This document shows, in pieces, positions 51,125-60,024 of a stretch of DNA of 64,000 nt. The translations under genes were made by a program, and so were the position numbers. The DNA is taken from contig NZ_CALJON010000040.1 of assembly GCF_937981445.1 (NCBI RefSeq), positions 1-64,000 of the forward strand. Reading direction: 5' to 3'. Position 1 is the first letter of the stretch. Each line of letters starts with the position of its first letter. The DNA is from an uncultured Veillonella sp. (GTDB taxonomy: Bacteria > Bacillota > Negativicutes > Veillonellales > Veillonellaceae). The notes under the pieces are model-generated. The model was not told the DNA's origin, did not search any database, and was given only the letters and a program-made list of their open reading frames with translations.

Positions 51125-51172
51125 ATAGGCTTTCAGATGGTACCACCGTTATAGTGACACATTGAAAGCCTG
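51125..51172 (-). promoter_or_regulatory. leader hairpin of the osmolyte-transporter operon
   Basis: GGCTTTCA/TGAAAGCC perfect 8-bp stem with a 27-nt loop containing GGTGGTACC. The tail is A/T mixed, so it is a weak terminator or an mRNA structure. The loop recalls a T-box bulge but the stem I of a T-box is absent. Confidence 0.4.
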
Positions 51173-51239
51173 TAATGACTAAATTAAATTATTGTTTTTA
51201 AGCTTTAACTATTTCAGTCCTCTTAAAATCAACAACCTT

Positions 51240-51269
51240 ATAATAACATAAAGTTGTTACTTTAGTCAA
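51240..51269 (-). promoter_or_regulatory. promoter of the osmolyte transporter with candidate BusR operator
   Basis: Minus strand TTGACT (51269-51264), 18 bp, TATTAT (51245-51240). An imperfect inverted repeat AATAACA-N6-TGTTACT (51242-51261) covers the spacer and -10, where a repressor would act. Confidence 0.5.
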
Positions 51270-51288
51270 ATATCGATTATTTTAAATA

Positions 51289-51320
51289 TAAAAAGCTCCT
51301 CTTACTAGAGGAGCTTTTTA
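51289..51320. terminator. terminator of the BusR-like gene
   Basis: AAAAAGCTCCTCT / AGAGGAGCTTTTT, bidirectional. Confidence 0.8.
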
Positions 51321-51437
51321 TTGATATTCACCATGGTATAGCAATATATTTAATTAACATGAAGCCTATTTGATTAATATATAGTGTATTAAATTCGTGT
51401 CATATGCATTTAATTAGTGTAAAGTGCTTTCAAAATA

Positions 51438-52073
51438 TTATTCATCACCATATAAATAATGTTTTAAGCGTGCCCAACTTTCCATAGGGCCTACAAAATA
51501 AATCTCTTCCCCTGCTTTTAGGGTCGCATAGGGACCTGGAGAAATAGTCATAGCTTTGTCCTTCCCTTCAATGGCCACTACTGTAATGCCTGTGTGTTGC
51601 CATAATTGTAAGGAGCCAATGGATTGATCTAAATACTTACAATTCTCTTTAATGGCCATCTTCATGGGCTGCAATGGATTTGTATATTGATACTGTGATA
51701 CCAATTGATTTAGCTTACTCACCGTATCTTTTAATTCTTTAAATCCTTCAATCTGCGCGTCAATTTGTTGTATCACATCTTTATGAAGAGAGTCTACGGA
51801 ATCGAAATCATTAAATTGCATGCGAAATTGCTCGGCCTTTTCTTTAGATAGGACGGTGCAGCCACTGCCCTTAGTTACAGCTACAATACCTAAATCAGCC
51901 AATAAGGCTATAGCGCGCCGCGATGTTACCGGCGATACACCATAGTGAACGGACAAGGCAGAACGGGCAAAAATCTTTTCCCCCTCCTCATAGCCCCCTG
52001 ATACAATTTTACCAGCCACATCAGCTGCAATTTGCAAATAACGGGCTGTCTTGATGCTTTTAGGCTTACTCAC
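51438..52073 (-). CDS. GntR-RCK_C regulator, BusR-like (probable c-di-AMP sensor)
   Basis: 211 aa. A GntR winged HTH (residues 5-75: YLQIAADVAGKIVSGGYEEG, SVHYGVSPVTSRRAIALLAD) is followed by a coiled coil (about 85-130) and a C-terminal TrkA-C/RCK_C domain (TGITVVAIEGKDKAMTISPG, then LKAGEEIYFVGP). This exact domain order defines BusR, which in streptococci and lactococci binds c-di-AMP and represses the betaine transporter busAB. Here the gene stands immediately upstream of the Opu-type transporter operon, separated by a terminator, so the same circuit is likely. c-di-AMP binding is inferred. Confidence 0.85.
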   Translation of the reverse strand: MSKPKSIKTARYLQIAADVAGKIVSGGYEEGEKIFARSALSVHYGVSPVTSRRAIALLADLGIVAVTKGSGCTVLSKEKAEQFRMQFNDFDSVDSLHKDVIQQIDAQIEGFKELKDTVSKLNQLVSQYQYTNPLQPMKMAIKENCKYLDQSIGSLQLWQHTGITVVAIEGKDKAMTISPGPYATLKAGEEIYFVGPMESWARLKHYLYGDE

Positions 52074-52157
52074 ATTATCACCTCTTTATCTTAATTTTAA
52101 CCTAACCTTTTTAATTATTATCCTCATCTTTTATCGTAATATTACACAGTATATATG

Positions 52158-52196
52158 GAAAGAAGCAGATAGCTAAAGACTATCTGCTTCCTTTTA
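52158..52196 (-). terminator. pyrG terminator
   Basis: GAAGCAGATAG / CTATCTGCTTC perfect stem with T-rich tail on the minus strand. Confidence 0.8.
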
Positions 52197-52292
52197 TCTC
52201 CTAAATAGAACCATCAGCACAGCAACTCTACTCAAATGACTATGTCTTCTTGTACCAAATTGCTACTACCAGTACCTATTTACTTAATCTAA

Positions 52293-53906
52293 TTATTCCC
52301 CTTTAAGGCCTAAGATCGCATTAACAAAGCCTTTGAATAAAGGATGGGCATTTGTTGGGCGAGATTTCAATTCAGGATGGAATTGAACACCTACGAAGAA
52401 TGGATGATCAGCGATTTCCACACATTCTACTAAACGATTATCTGGAGATGTACCACTAATAATAAGACCTTTATCAGTTAAGATTTGACGGAACTCATTA
52501 TTAAATTCATAGCGATGACGATGACGTTCATATACTAAATCTTCGCCATAAGCTTCGCGAACTTTAGTTCCTTCCACAGTCTTACATGGATATACGCCAA
52601 GGCGCATAGTGCCACCTTTTTTATCTACATCTACTTGATCTGGCATTAAGTCAATCACTGAATTAGCACCATTTTCATCAAACTCAGTAGAATTAGCGCT
52701 ATCAAGACCTGCTACGTGACGAGCAAATTCCATAACTGCTGTCTGCATACCAAGGCAAAGACCTAAATACGGCACTTTATTTTCACGAGCGTATTGAATA
52801 GTGCGGATTTTACCTTCTACACCACGAGCACCAAAGCCACCAGGTACTACGATGCCATCTACATCTTTGTAAATCTCAGCTACATCACAATCAGATTCTT
52901 CCACTTCTTCGGAATCAATCCATTTAATATTAACCTTTGTATCCGCTGCAATACCAGCATGAGTTAAAGCTTCTGCAACGCTGAGGTACGCATCATGTAA
53001 AGCTACATATTTACCTACTAATGCGACGGTAATTTCCTTAGTTGGATGTAAAATTTTGTCTACCATTTCCTTCCAAGCTGTCATATCAGCTGGCACTTCT
53101 GGAAGATTTAATTTTTTCACTACAATGCTATCCAAGCCTTCTTCTTGCATCATAAGAGGTACTTCGTAAATCGTGCTGCAAGTTTGGTTTTCAATGACTG
53201 CATCTGGATCGATGTCACAGAATAAGGCCAATTTTTCCTTCATTTCATCGGAAATATGCTTTTCTGTACGACATACGATAATATCTGGTTGAATCCCAAT
53301 GCTACGTAATTCTTTTACACTATGTTGCGTTGGTTTTGTTTTAAGTTCTCCCGCTGCATTAATATAAGGAACTAATGTTACATGAATATACAATACATCA
53401 TTGCGGCCCACATCTTTTTTTACCTGACGGATAGCTTCTAAGAATGGTAAGCTTTCAATATCACCTACAGTACCGCCAATTTCCGTAATAACCACGTCTG
53501 CATTGTCTTCTTTACCTACGCGATATACATTTTGTTTGATTTCATTCGTAATATGAGGAATTACCTGTACAGTGCTACCAAGATAATCACCTTTACGTTC
53601 TTTATTAATAACGGACCAGTATACTTTACCAGCAGTTACATTAGAACGTTTACCAAGATTAATATCAATAAAACGTTCGTAATGACCTAAGTCAAGGTCT
53701 GTTTCGGCTCCGTCATCAGTAACGAACACTTCGCCATGTTGATAAGGGCTCATTGTGCCTGGATCAATATTGATATAAGGGTCAAACTTCTGAATTGTTA
53801 CATTAAGGCCACGATTTTTTAAAAGACGTCCTAAGGAAGCGGCTGTAATGCCCTTGCCTAAGGAACTAACAACGCCACCAGTTACGAAAATATACTTTGT
53901 TGCCAT
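52293..53906 (-). CDS. pyrG: CTP synthase
   Basis: 537 aa from the ATG at 53906 behind GGGAGG. The N-terminal synthetase domain has TKYIFVTGGVVSSLGKGITA and the DPYINIDPGTMSPYQHGEVF loop; the glutaminase domain has GGFGARGVEGK, the nucleophile in LGLCLGMQ and the VGVQFHPELKSRP triad end. It makes CTP from UTP with glutamine. Last gene of a leftward group GIY-YIG, DUF1934, argS, pyrG. Confidence 0.97.
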   Translation of the reverse strand: MATKYIFVTGGVVSSLGKGITAASLGRLLKNRGLNVTIQKFDPYINIDPGTMSPYQHGEVFVTDDGAETDLDLGHYERFIDINLGKRSNVTAGKVYWSVINKERKGDYLGSTVQVIPHITNEIKQNVYRVGKEDNADVVITEIGGTVGDIESLPFLEAIRQVKKDVGRNDVLYIHVTLVPYINAAGELKTKPTQHSVKELRSIGIQPDIIVCRTEKHISDEMKEKLALFCDIDPDAVIENQTCSTIYEVPLMMQEEGLDSIVVKKLNLPEVPADMTAWKEMVDKILHPTKEITVALVGKYVALHDAYLSVAEALTHAGIAADTKVNIKWIDSEEVEESDCDVAEIYKDVDGIVVPGGFGARGVEGKIRTIQYARENKVPYLGLCLGMQTAVMEFARHVAGLDSANSTEFDENGANSVIDLMPDQVDVDKKGGTMRLGVYPCKTVEGTKVREAYGEDLVYERHRHRYEFNNEFRQILTDKGLIISGTSPDNRLVECVEIADHPFFVGVQFHPELKSRPTNAHPLFKGFVNAILGLKGE

Positions 53907-53955
53907 GATTCCTCCCAAAGCGATAAACCAAATGAATATAAAACCGTTCTATACA

Positions 53956-55620
53956 TTACATCTTTTCCGGTGCAGAAATGCCTAAAATATCAAGACCATT
54001 GTAAAGCACAAAGGAAATAGCCGTAATAAGACCTAAACGAGCTTGTTGTAATTCTTTTTCTACACCCATAATACGACCTTGTTTGTAGAATGAATGGAAT
54101 AAACTTGCCAAATCATATAAATAGCGCGCAATGCGATGTGGCGCACGATGCTCAGCAGCGGAGCGAATTTCTTCTGGATAGGAAGCCAGTTTCTTGATAA
54201 TATCTAATTCGATTTCGCTAGTTAAGGCGCCAAAATCTACATTAGCCCAATCACCAAAGGCAATGCCAGCTTCTTTAGCTTGACCAAAAATACTATGAAT
54301 ACGCGCATAGGCATATTGAATATAGTATACTGGGTTCTCATGACTCTTAGATTTAGCTAAGTTAATGTCGAAATCCAATTGACTATCAAGAGAACGCATC
54401 AAGAAGAAATAACGAGCTGCATCAACACCTACTTCTTCGATTAACTCATCAAGTGTAACGGATTGGCCCGTACGCTTAGACATTTTTACCAATTCACCAT
54501 CACGATATAAGGACACCATCTGTAATAGTAAAATTTCAAGGCGATCTGGATTATAACCTAATGCCTGCATGGATGCTTTTACACGAGTAATATAACCATG
54601 ATGGTCAGCACCCCAAATGTTAATCATTTTCTTAAAGCCCCGTTCAAATTTATTGCGATGGTACGCAATATCGGATGCTAAATAAGTAGGTTCCCCATTA
54701 TCGCGAATCACTACGCGGTCCTTATCATCGCCATAGCGAGTCGAAGCAAACCAAAGAGCGCCGTCCTTTTCATATACATCGCCTGTATCTTTTAAGAACT
54801 GAATCGCCTTATTTACTTCACCTGTACGATGTACCGAGCGTTCGCTAAACCAGTTATCAAAAGTGACATGGAAATTGCGAAGTGTTACACGAAGAGCATT
54901 TAATTTTTCAGTTAAGCCATATTCTTTAAAAAATGGCAAACGTTCATCTTCATTGAGCACTGCAAAGAAATCACCGCGCCAATTAATGAGACTTTGTGCT
55001 GTTTCTACAATGTCTTGACCATGGTAGCCATTTTCAGGGAACTCATTTTTAAGGTCCAATAACTCTAAGTAACGAGCATTGATGGATTTAGCTAAATTGT
55101 CAATCTGATTGCCCGCATCATTGATGTAGAATTCAGATTGTACATTGTACCCAGCAGCGCGAAGCAAATTAACTAAGGCACTGCCATACGCTGCGCCACG
55201 ACCATGACCAACATGAAGTGGCCCCGTTGGATTAGCACTTACATATTCTACCTGTACAGTATCGTCTTCACGAGTCTCCTGATTACCAAAGGAAGGCCCT
55301 TGAATCAATACATTCTTCAAGGTATCATATACTAAATCTGATTTTACAAAGAAATTAATGAAGCCCGCACCAGCTCGTTCTGCTTTGTCAAGCCAATCAA
55401 AATCCATATATTCAATAATAATATCTGCAATCGCTGCTGGACTCATGCGTGCTACACGAGCAGATTGCATGGCAATATTAGAGGAAAAATCGCCGAATTC
55501 TTTTTGTGGTGGCACTTCAAGTACTACCTCTGGGTATTCACCAGCTGGCAACTTGCCTGCTTCTAATGCGGCCTGTAAGGCGCTTTCAATTCCTTGTTTG
55601 AGCTTGTCTTTCATCTCCAT
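53956..55620 (-). CDS. argS: arginyl-tRNA synthetase
   Basis: 554 aa. HIGH-type motif in PTGPLHVGHGRGAAYG and KMSKR-type motif in GELVKMSKRTGQSV; the DALR anticodon-binding domain with its YAYARIHSI and VLYNGLDILGI segments closes the protein. The start overlaps the 3' end of the DUF1934 gene by 35 nt, with GGAGG 9 nt upstream. pyrG follows 49 nt after its stop. Confidence 0.97.
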   Translation of the reverse strand: MEMKDKLKQGIESALQAALEAGKLPAGEYPEVVLEVPPQKEFGDFSSNIAMQSARVARMSPAAIADIIIEYMDFDWLDKAERAGAGFINFFVKSDLVYDTLKNVLIQGPSFGNQETREDDTVQVEYVSANPTGPLHVGHGRGAAYGSALVNLLRAAGYNVQSEFYINDAGNQIDNLAKSINARYLELLDLKNEFPENGYHGQDIVETAQSLINWRGDFFAVLNEDERLPFFKEYGLTEKLNALRVTLRNFHVTFDNWFSERSVHRTGEVNKAIQFLKDTGDVYEKDGALWFASTRYGDDKDRVVIRDNGEPTYLASDIAYHRNKFERGFKKMINIWGADHHGYITRVKASMQALGYNPDRLEILLLQMVSLYRDGELVKMSKRTGQSVTLDELIEEVGVDAARYFFLMRSLDSQLDFDINLAKSKSHENPVYYIQYAYARIHSIFGQAKEAGIAFGDWANVDFGALTSEIELDIIKKLASYPEEIRSAAEHRAPHRIARYLYDLASLFHSFYKQGRIMGVEKELQQARLGLITAISFVLYNGLDILGISAPEKM

Positions 55621-56044
55621 ACTCTGTATCCTCCTCTAATGTAATGTCCAGTTGATTGTAGAATTGCCATTCTCCACCAACAGAAATATCATAACCCAAA
55701 TGAACTTGGCCAAGACCATCTTCTATTTGCACATCTAATTCATGTGTTTTAATCCCCATGTGAAGTTCTCCGAAAGGTGTTTCCACCACAGTTTGCTTCA
55801 TTTCGCCTAGCACATATTCATGACGCATAGACAAATTGCCATTTCGAATCAGTATCATCGACGCGGGTTTAATCTTAATCGTCGTATGTACACCTTCTAA
55901 GCCTGTAACTTCACTTTCATTATATAAAATGTATTTCACATTGTTTTTTTCGTGATACTCGCCCGGTGATACTAATTCCACCACCGTATCCTTGCCACTC
56001 GCATCACGCTGAATGCTTTTTAGCCCTACTAAAACGCGCCTCAT
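55586..56044 (-). CDS. DUF1934 beta-barrel protein
   Basis: 152 aa from the ATG at 56044 behind GGAGG. A lipocalin-like, all-beta protein of the YwiB/DUF1934 family: KYILYNESEVTGLEGVHTTI, then PASMILIRNGNLSMRHEYVL and TPFGELHMGIKTHELDV. In Firmicutes this gene is regularly found just upstream of argS, as here. Function unknown. Confidence 0.85.
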   Translation of the reverse strand: MRRVLVGLKSIQRDASGKDTVVELVSPGEYHEKNNVKYILYNESEVTGLEGVHTTIKIKPASMILIRNGNLSMRHEYVLGEMKQTVVETPFGELHMGIKTHELDVQIEDGLGQVHLGYDISVGGEWQFYNQLDITLEEDTEYGDERQAQTRN

Positions 56045-56102
56045 TGCGTTCCTCCATCTCAATGTTTCAATCAGTTAATTATACCATATTTAAGCTTGAA
56101 AT

Positions 56103-56390
56103 TTAAGGATTTTTCTGTGCTGCAAAGGCTGCCTTAAGGGCTCTTTTTTGGTCCCGTGGCATACGCTTCACTTGATACTCCATGGATTGGGCATCTTGCT
56201 TTTTAGAAAAACTGGTATACCACACCAACGTGACCGGTCGCCGCCCCCTTGTATACTTAGCACCACCAGGGACTTCACCATTATGGGCCTTCACGCGATG
56301 GTCTAAATCCATAGTCCAACCAGTGTACAAAGAACCATCAGCGCACTCAACCATATAGGTATAATACTGTTCGCTTTTTTTCTCTTCCAT
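56103..56390 (-). CDS. GIY-YIG domain nuclease, UPF0213 type
   Basis: 95 aa, one GIY-YIG domain: YYTYMVECADGSLYTGWT, then a catalytic arginine in DLDHRVKAHN and the late AQSMEYQVKRMPRDQK helix with the glutamate. These small YhbQ-type proteins may act on nucleic acids, but the physiological role is not settled. Confidence 0.88.
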   Translation of the reverse strand: MEEKKSEQYYTYMVECADGSLYTGWTMDLDHRVKAHNGEVPGGAKYTRGRRPVTLVWYTSFSKKQDAQSMEYQVKRMPRDQKRALKAAFAAQKNP

Positions 56391-56515
56391 ATGGGCCCCC
56401 TCCTAAAACTCAAACTCTCTTTATATAATCTCTAACTATATTATAAATATACTTTCATAACTCTACTTTAAACATAGGCACTCGCCTTATTTTCTAATAC
56501 GTACACTCTTATGCT

Positions 56516-57208
56516 TTATTTGCCATCCTCACCCAGCGGTTCTAATGTAATAGATTTAATAGTAACTGGGGTTAATGGTTTGTCTTTTTTATCTGTTGGC
56601 ACCTTACCGATTTTGGCCACTACATCCATTCCTTGGGTAACAACACCAAAAATTGTATGTTTGTTATCTAACCAAGGGGTGGGCCCTAAGGTAATAAAGA
56701 ATTGTGCATTACCTGTATTAGGTCCACGGTTTGCCATGGCCAATAATCCCATTTTATTAAAATGTAAATCATTAGAAGATTCATCAGGGATTGTATAGTC
56801 AGGGCCGCCTTTGCCATTATCGCCGCCTTGAATCATAAAATCATCAATAACACGATGAAAATCTAAGCCATTGTAATAGCCTGATTTAACTAAATAATCA
56901 AAATTTTTCACCGTAATGGGCGCTTTAGAGCCATATAAGCGAACTTTAAATGTACCTTCAGATGTTTCAAAAATGGCATAATGATCTTTAATAGGGGTCG
57001 CATCAAAACTAGGTGCTTTGCTTTCTGTTTGCTCTGCTCTAGCTGTATTAGCTGCACTAGAGTCTGTTTGCGTAAAACTACAAGCGCCCACAACTGTTAA
57101 TACAATTAATAAACTGGCCATAATCACCCAGCGAAATCGTGTAAACGATGTATTACGCACTGCCCGTCTCTCATTACGTCCTATTTTATTCTCATTACGT
57201 CGTTTCAT
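56516..57208 (-). CDS. cyclophilin-type peptidyl-prolyl isomerase, membrane-attached
   Basis: 230 aa. A very basic N-terminus (to residue 26) is followed by a hydrophobic helix ending VVGAC, a possible lipobox, so the protein is exported and anchored. The cyclophilin domain (75-225) contains FHRVIDDFMIQGGD, GLLAMANRGPNTGNAQFFI and HTIFGVVTQGMDV, the active-site strands. It catalyses prolyl isomerisation of envelope proteins. Confidence 0.9.
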   Translation of the reverse strand: MKRRNENKIGRNERRAVRNTSFTRFRWVIMASLLIVLTVVGACSFTQTDSSAANTARAEQTESKAPSFDATPIKDHYAIFETSEGTFKVRLYGSKAPITVKNFDYLVKSGYYNGLDFHRVIDDFMIQGGDNGKGGPDYTIPDESSNDLHFNKMGLLAMANRGPNTGNAQFFITLGPTPWLDNKHTIFGVVTQGMDVVAKIGKVPTDKKDKPLTPVTIKSITLEPLGEDGK

Positions 57209-57243
57209 ATTTGCCTCTATCTAAAATATACACCATATCATAT

Positions 57244-57272
57244 ATAAAAACCGCTCACAAATCATGAGCGGT
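57244..57272 (-). terminator. terminator of the HAD hydrolase gene
   Basis: ACCGCTC / GAGCGGT stem with a five-T tail on the minus strand, placed after the 45-bp repeat array. Confidence 0.75.
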
Positions 57273-57350
57273 ATTCTTGACATTTAATTATAGCATATAA
57301 AGTTATTTTGTCCAACCCTTTGCATTTTCACATTTTGAAAATAACAAGCG

Positions 57351-57510
57351 GTTAGCACCTCATATAAAGCTTAACCCCTTTTGAAAAAACAATCTATTAG
57401 TACATCATATGAAGCTGAAATTCTTTTAAAAAGAGAACGCTGTTAATACCTCATGTGAAGCTTACAGCCTTTTGAGACGAACAATCTCTAGCACATCATA
57501 TAAAGCCTAA
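57351..57510. repeat. four 45-46 bp tandem units at the 3' end of the HAD gene
   Basis: Aligned positions at 57352, 57397, 57443 and 57488; each has CATCATATRAAGC-like or CTCATATAAAGC sequence. The rightmost unit includes the last codons of the HAD gene, so the array extends the gene's own 3' end and would be transcribed as 3' UTR. Confidence 0.75.
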
Positions 57511-58269
57511 GTCCTTACAGGCTTTATAAATGCCATCATGTTTACAATCATCCGCCACATAATCGGCCTTTGCCTTTAATTCATCGCGCCCATTCCCCAT
57601 GGCTACTTTGAACCAATCAGGACTAAACATAGATAAATCATTATAACCATCGCCAAATACAACAACCTGGCTCGGATCCATCTCATAATAAGGCAACATC
57701 CGGCGAATTCCCTCCCCTTTGACCATCGGTTCAAAGAGAATACAATTCTCTCCATAGCGAATTAAATCAGAACTCATATGAATAACATCCTTCGCCTTTT
57801 CCTCTTCAGGGGTCATAAAGGCAAAGATTTTATAAAAATGTTCAACTTGGCGATAATCAAAGTTTGGATTATATATATTTTTCATTACATCCCAGCCAGG
57901 ATGCCAATCAATCACCTCTTTATAAGGGGTAACACGGACAAACTCATTCGTATCAGTAATGGCCCAATAAATCTGTTTTTCTTCTAAATGGGCAATATAA
58001 TCAACACAGGCCTCGCGATCCATGCCTTCCATGAAACGTATTTCATTTTCAATGGTGCCACTGCGTCCACCATCGGCAACAAAATCAGTTAACCCGGCCA
58101 TCTCGGCAAACCGACTTGCATCTACCTGCAAGCGTCCAGTGGCCAGCGCCACTTGATGACCTTTTTGTTCCAATCGGCGCAGCGTATCTAAGGCACTTTC
58201 TGGAATAATGCCATCAGGCCATACGGCTAAGGTATTATCAATATCAAAAAAGAAAAATTTTTTCTCCAT
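57496..58269 (-). CDS. HAD-superfamily (Cof type) phosphatase
   Basis: 257 aa from the ATG at 58269 behind AAGAAGGA. HAD motifs: FFFDIDNTLAVWP (nucleophile), ALATGR (motif II), a lysine in MVKGEGIRR and GDGYNDLSMF (motif IV). The large C2 cap between is the Cof type, acting on sugar phosphates or nucleotides; the substrate cannot be told. Confidence 0.88.
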   Translation of the reverse strand: MEKKFFFFDIDNTLAVWPDGIIPESALDTLRRLEQKGHQVALATGRLQVDASRFAEMAGLTDFVADGGRSGTIENEIRFMEGMDREACVDYIAHLEEKQIYWAITDTNEFVRVTPYKEVIDWHPGWDVMKNIYNPNFDYRQVEHFYKIFAFMTPEEEKAKDVIHMSSDLIRYGENCILFEPMVKGEGIRRMLPYYEMDPSQVVVFGDGYNDLSMFSPDWFKVAMGNGRDELKAKADYVADDCKHDGIYKACKDLGFI

Positions 58270-58296
58270 TCGTCCTTCTTTCATCAACACATAGAC

Positions 58297-58345
58297 TTCT
58301 AAATATAATTACATAAGATGCTAAATATAATTACATAGGATTCTA
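58297..58345. repeat. short tandem duplication (about 22 bp, two copies)
   Basis: CTAAATATAATTACATA occurs twice in a row between the HAD and DUF1653 genes. Confidence 0.7.
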
Positions 58346-58370
58346 ACGCTTTATAATACTATATAATATA

Positions 58371-58613
58371 CTAAGCTTTATCGCGCCCCGACATGAGCTT
58401 AAAACGCTCTTTTTGCTTTACTTCTGGATATTTCTCGTGGTCTACGGGACTGGCAAACATAGCAAGGGGTCTAATATAGGTCTTGCGCTCCCCATATAAT
58501 TGCTGATACACCACAAAAGGTTCGCCCGTTTCTGAATGAATCGCAATGTCTTTTACATAATAATACATGCCTTTAAAATGACGATACAAGCCGCCTACAA
58601 CAATTTCCTGCAT
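58371..58613 (-). CDS. DUF1653 protein
   Basis: 80 aa from the ATG at 58613 behind GGAGGTT; the frame is open for eight more codons without a ribosome site. YRHFKGMYYYVKDIAIHSET and VVYQQLYGERKTYIRPLAMF match the DUF1653 fold, a small SH3-like barrel of unknown function common in Firmicutes. Confidence 0.85.
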   Translation of the reverse strand: MQEIVVGGLYRHFKGMYYYVKDIAIHSETGEPFVVYQQLYGERKTYIRPLAMFASPVDHEKYPEVKQKERFKLMSGRDKA

Positions 58614-58749
58614 TTGTAACCTCCAGGAATATACCAACTACACGCCTAAGGACTCCGCCTTGGAGACCTTGGGCCTCTCGAACACATCTTTTATGATTAT
58701 TGTACCATACGCCGCACATATCAAAAAGAATATATAAAAAATTCTAAAA

Positions 58750-58848
58750 TAAAAGCTCCTCACCGTACTAGGGCCACATTCCTAAAGTTAGAACCTAATC
58801 TAACATTAGAAACATGGCTTCTATTACAATGAGAAGCTCCTATTTTTA
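58750..58848 (-). terminator. long imperfect hairpin downstream of ilvC
   Basis: AGGAGCTTCTCA pairs with TGAGGAGCTTTT over nearly 90 nt, with inner stems CCATGTTTCTAA/TTTAGGAATGTGG and GTTAGA/TTCTAAC. It ends the ilv operon transcript; the size is unusual for a plain terminator. Confidence 0.7.
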
Positions 58849-58878
58849 TATAAAATTACCCAATTTAGACAATGTAAC

Positions 58879-59889
58879 TTATTTTTTTAGCCAAGACATT
58901 AATCCGCGAAGTTCTGCACCTACTTTTTCACATTCATGATTAGCAGCCTTCTCACGTTCTGCATATAATTTCTTAAAGCCCCCTTTGTAATCAGCCAAGA
59001 ATTCATCAGCAAATGCACCTGATTGAACGTCTGCTAAAATGTTCTTCATCGCTGCTTTTGTATCATCAGTAATGATTTTAGGACCTGTTACATAATCGCC
59101 ATACTCAGCTGTATTGGAGATGGAATTACGCATAGTTTGGAAGCCCCCTTCATAGATTAAATCTACGATTAATTTCATTTCATGAATGGCTTCAAAATAC
59201 GCATTAACTGGATTATAGCCAGCTTCTACTAAAGTTTCAAAACCAGCTTGCATCAAGGCACAAACGCCACCGCAAAGTACAGCTTGTTCACCAAATAAAT
59301 CGGTTTCAGTTTCTTGGCGGTAAGTTGTTTCAAGAATACCTGCACGGCCAGCGCCAATCCCTGCGGCCCAAGCTTTTGCAACTTCCATAGTATCCCCTGC
59401 TGGATCTTGTTCTACCGCAACTAAGCTAGGCACCCCACTGCCTTCGGTAAACGTACGGCGTACTAAATGACCAGGGCCCTTTGGTGCTACCATGAAAATA
59501 TTAGCATCCGCTGGTGGCACGATTTTTTTATAATGAATATTAAAACCATGGGCAAAGGCTAAATACACACCTTGCTTAAGATTAGGTGCAATATCTTTTT
59601 CATAGGTTTCTGCTTGTAATTCATCTGGAATCAACACCATAACTACATCAGCACCTTTTACCGCATCAGCAGTTGTCTTTACAGGAAGTCCGGCGGCTTG
59701 GGCGGCTTGCCAAGATTTTGAACCTTCCCGAAGCCCCACAGTTACATCCATACCATTGTCCTTAAGATTAAGAGCATGGGCATGACCTTGTGAACCATAA
59801 CCAAGCACCGTGATTTTCTTACCTTTTAATGCATTTAAATTACAATCTGCGTCATAATATACTGCTGTTCCAAAAATGTTTCCTGCCAT
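58879..59889 (-). CDS. ilvC: ketol-acid reductoisomerase
   Basis: 336 aa, class I (short) type. The Rossmann NADPH motif is ITVLGYGSQGHAHALNL,with the specificity loop VGLREGSKSW favouring NADPH. The knotted C-terminal domain holds ETDLFGEQAVLCGGVCALMQ and EMKLIVDLIYEGG, which carry the Mg ligands. It converts acetolactate to dihydroxyisovalerate in valine, leucine and isoleucine synthesis. Last gene of the leftward ilv operon, 135 bp after ilvN. Confidence 0.97.
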   Translation of the reverse strand: MAGNIFGTAVYYDADCNLNALKGKKITVLGYGSQGHAHALNLKDNGMDVTVGLREGSKSWQAAQAAGLPVKTTADAVKGADVVMVLIPDELQAETYEKDIAPNLKQGVYLAFAHGFNIHYKKIVPPADANIFMVAPKGPGHLVRRTFTEGSGVPSLVAVEQDPAGDTMEVAKAWAAGIGAGRAGILETTYRQETETDLFGEQAVLCGGVCALMQAGFETLVEAGYNPVNAYFEAIHEMKLIVDLIYEGGFQTMRNSISNTAEYGDYVTGPKIITDDTKAAMKNILADVQSGAFADEFLADYKGGFKKLYAEREKAANHECEKVGAELRGLMSWLKK

Positions 59890-60024
59890 GATAAATTCCT
59901 CCTAAATCTCTCTTCTAATTTCTCTTCCAATCTCTCTTGACCCTCTATAAACCTATACAGGATGCGGCTTATACAAAGAGCATATCTAATTTATATTACT
60001 TGGACACTCGCCAAGATAATACCA

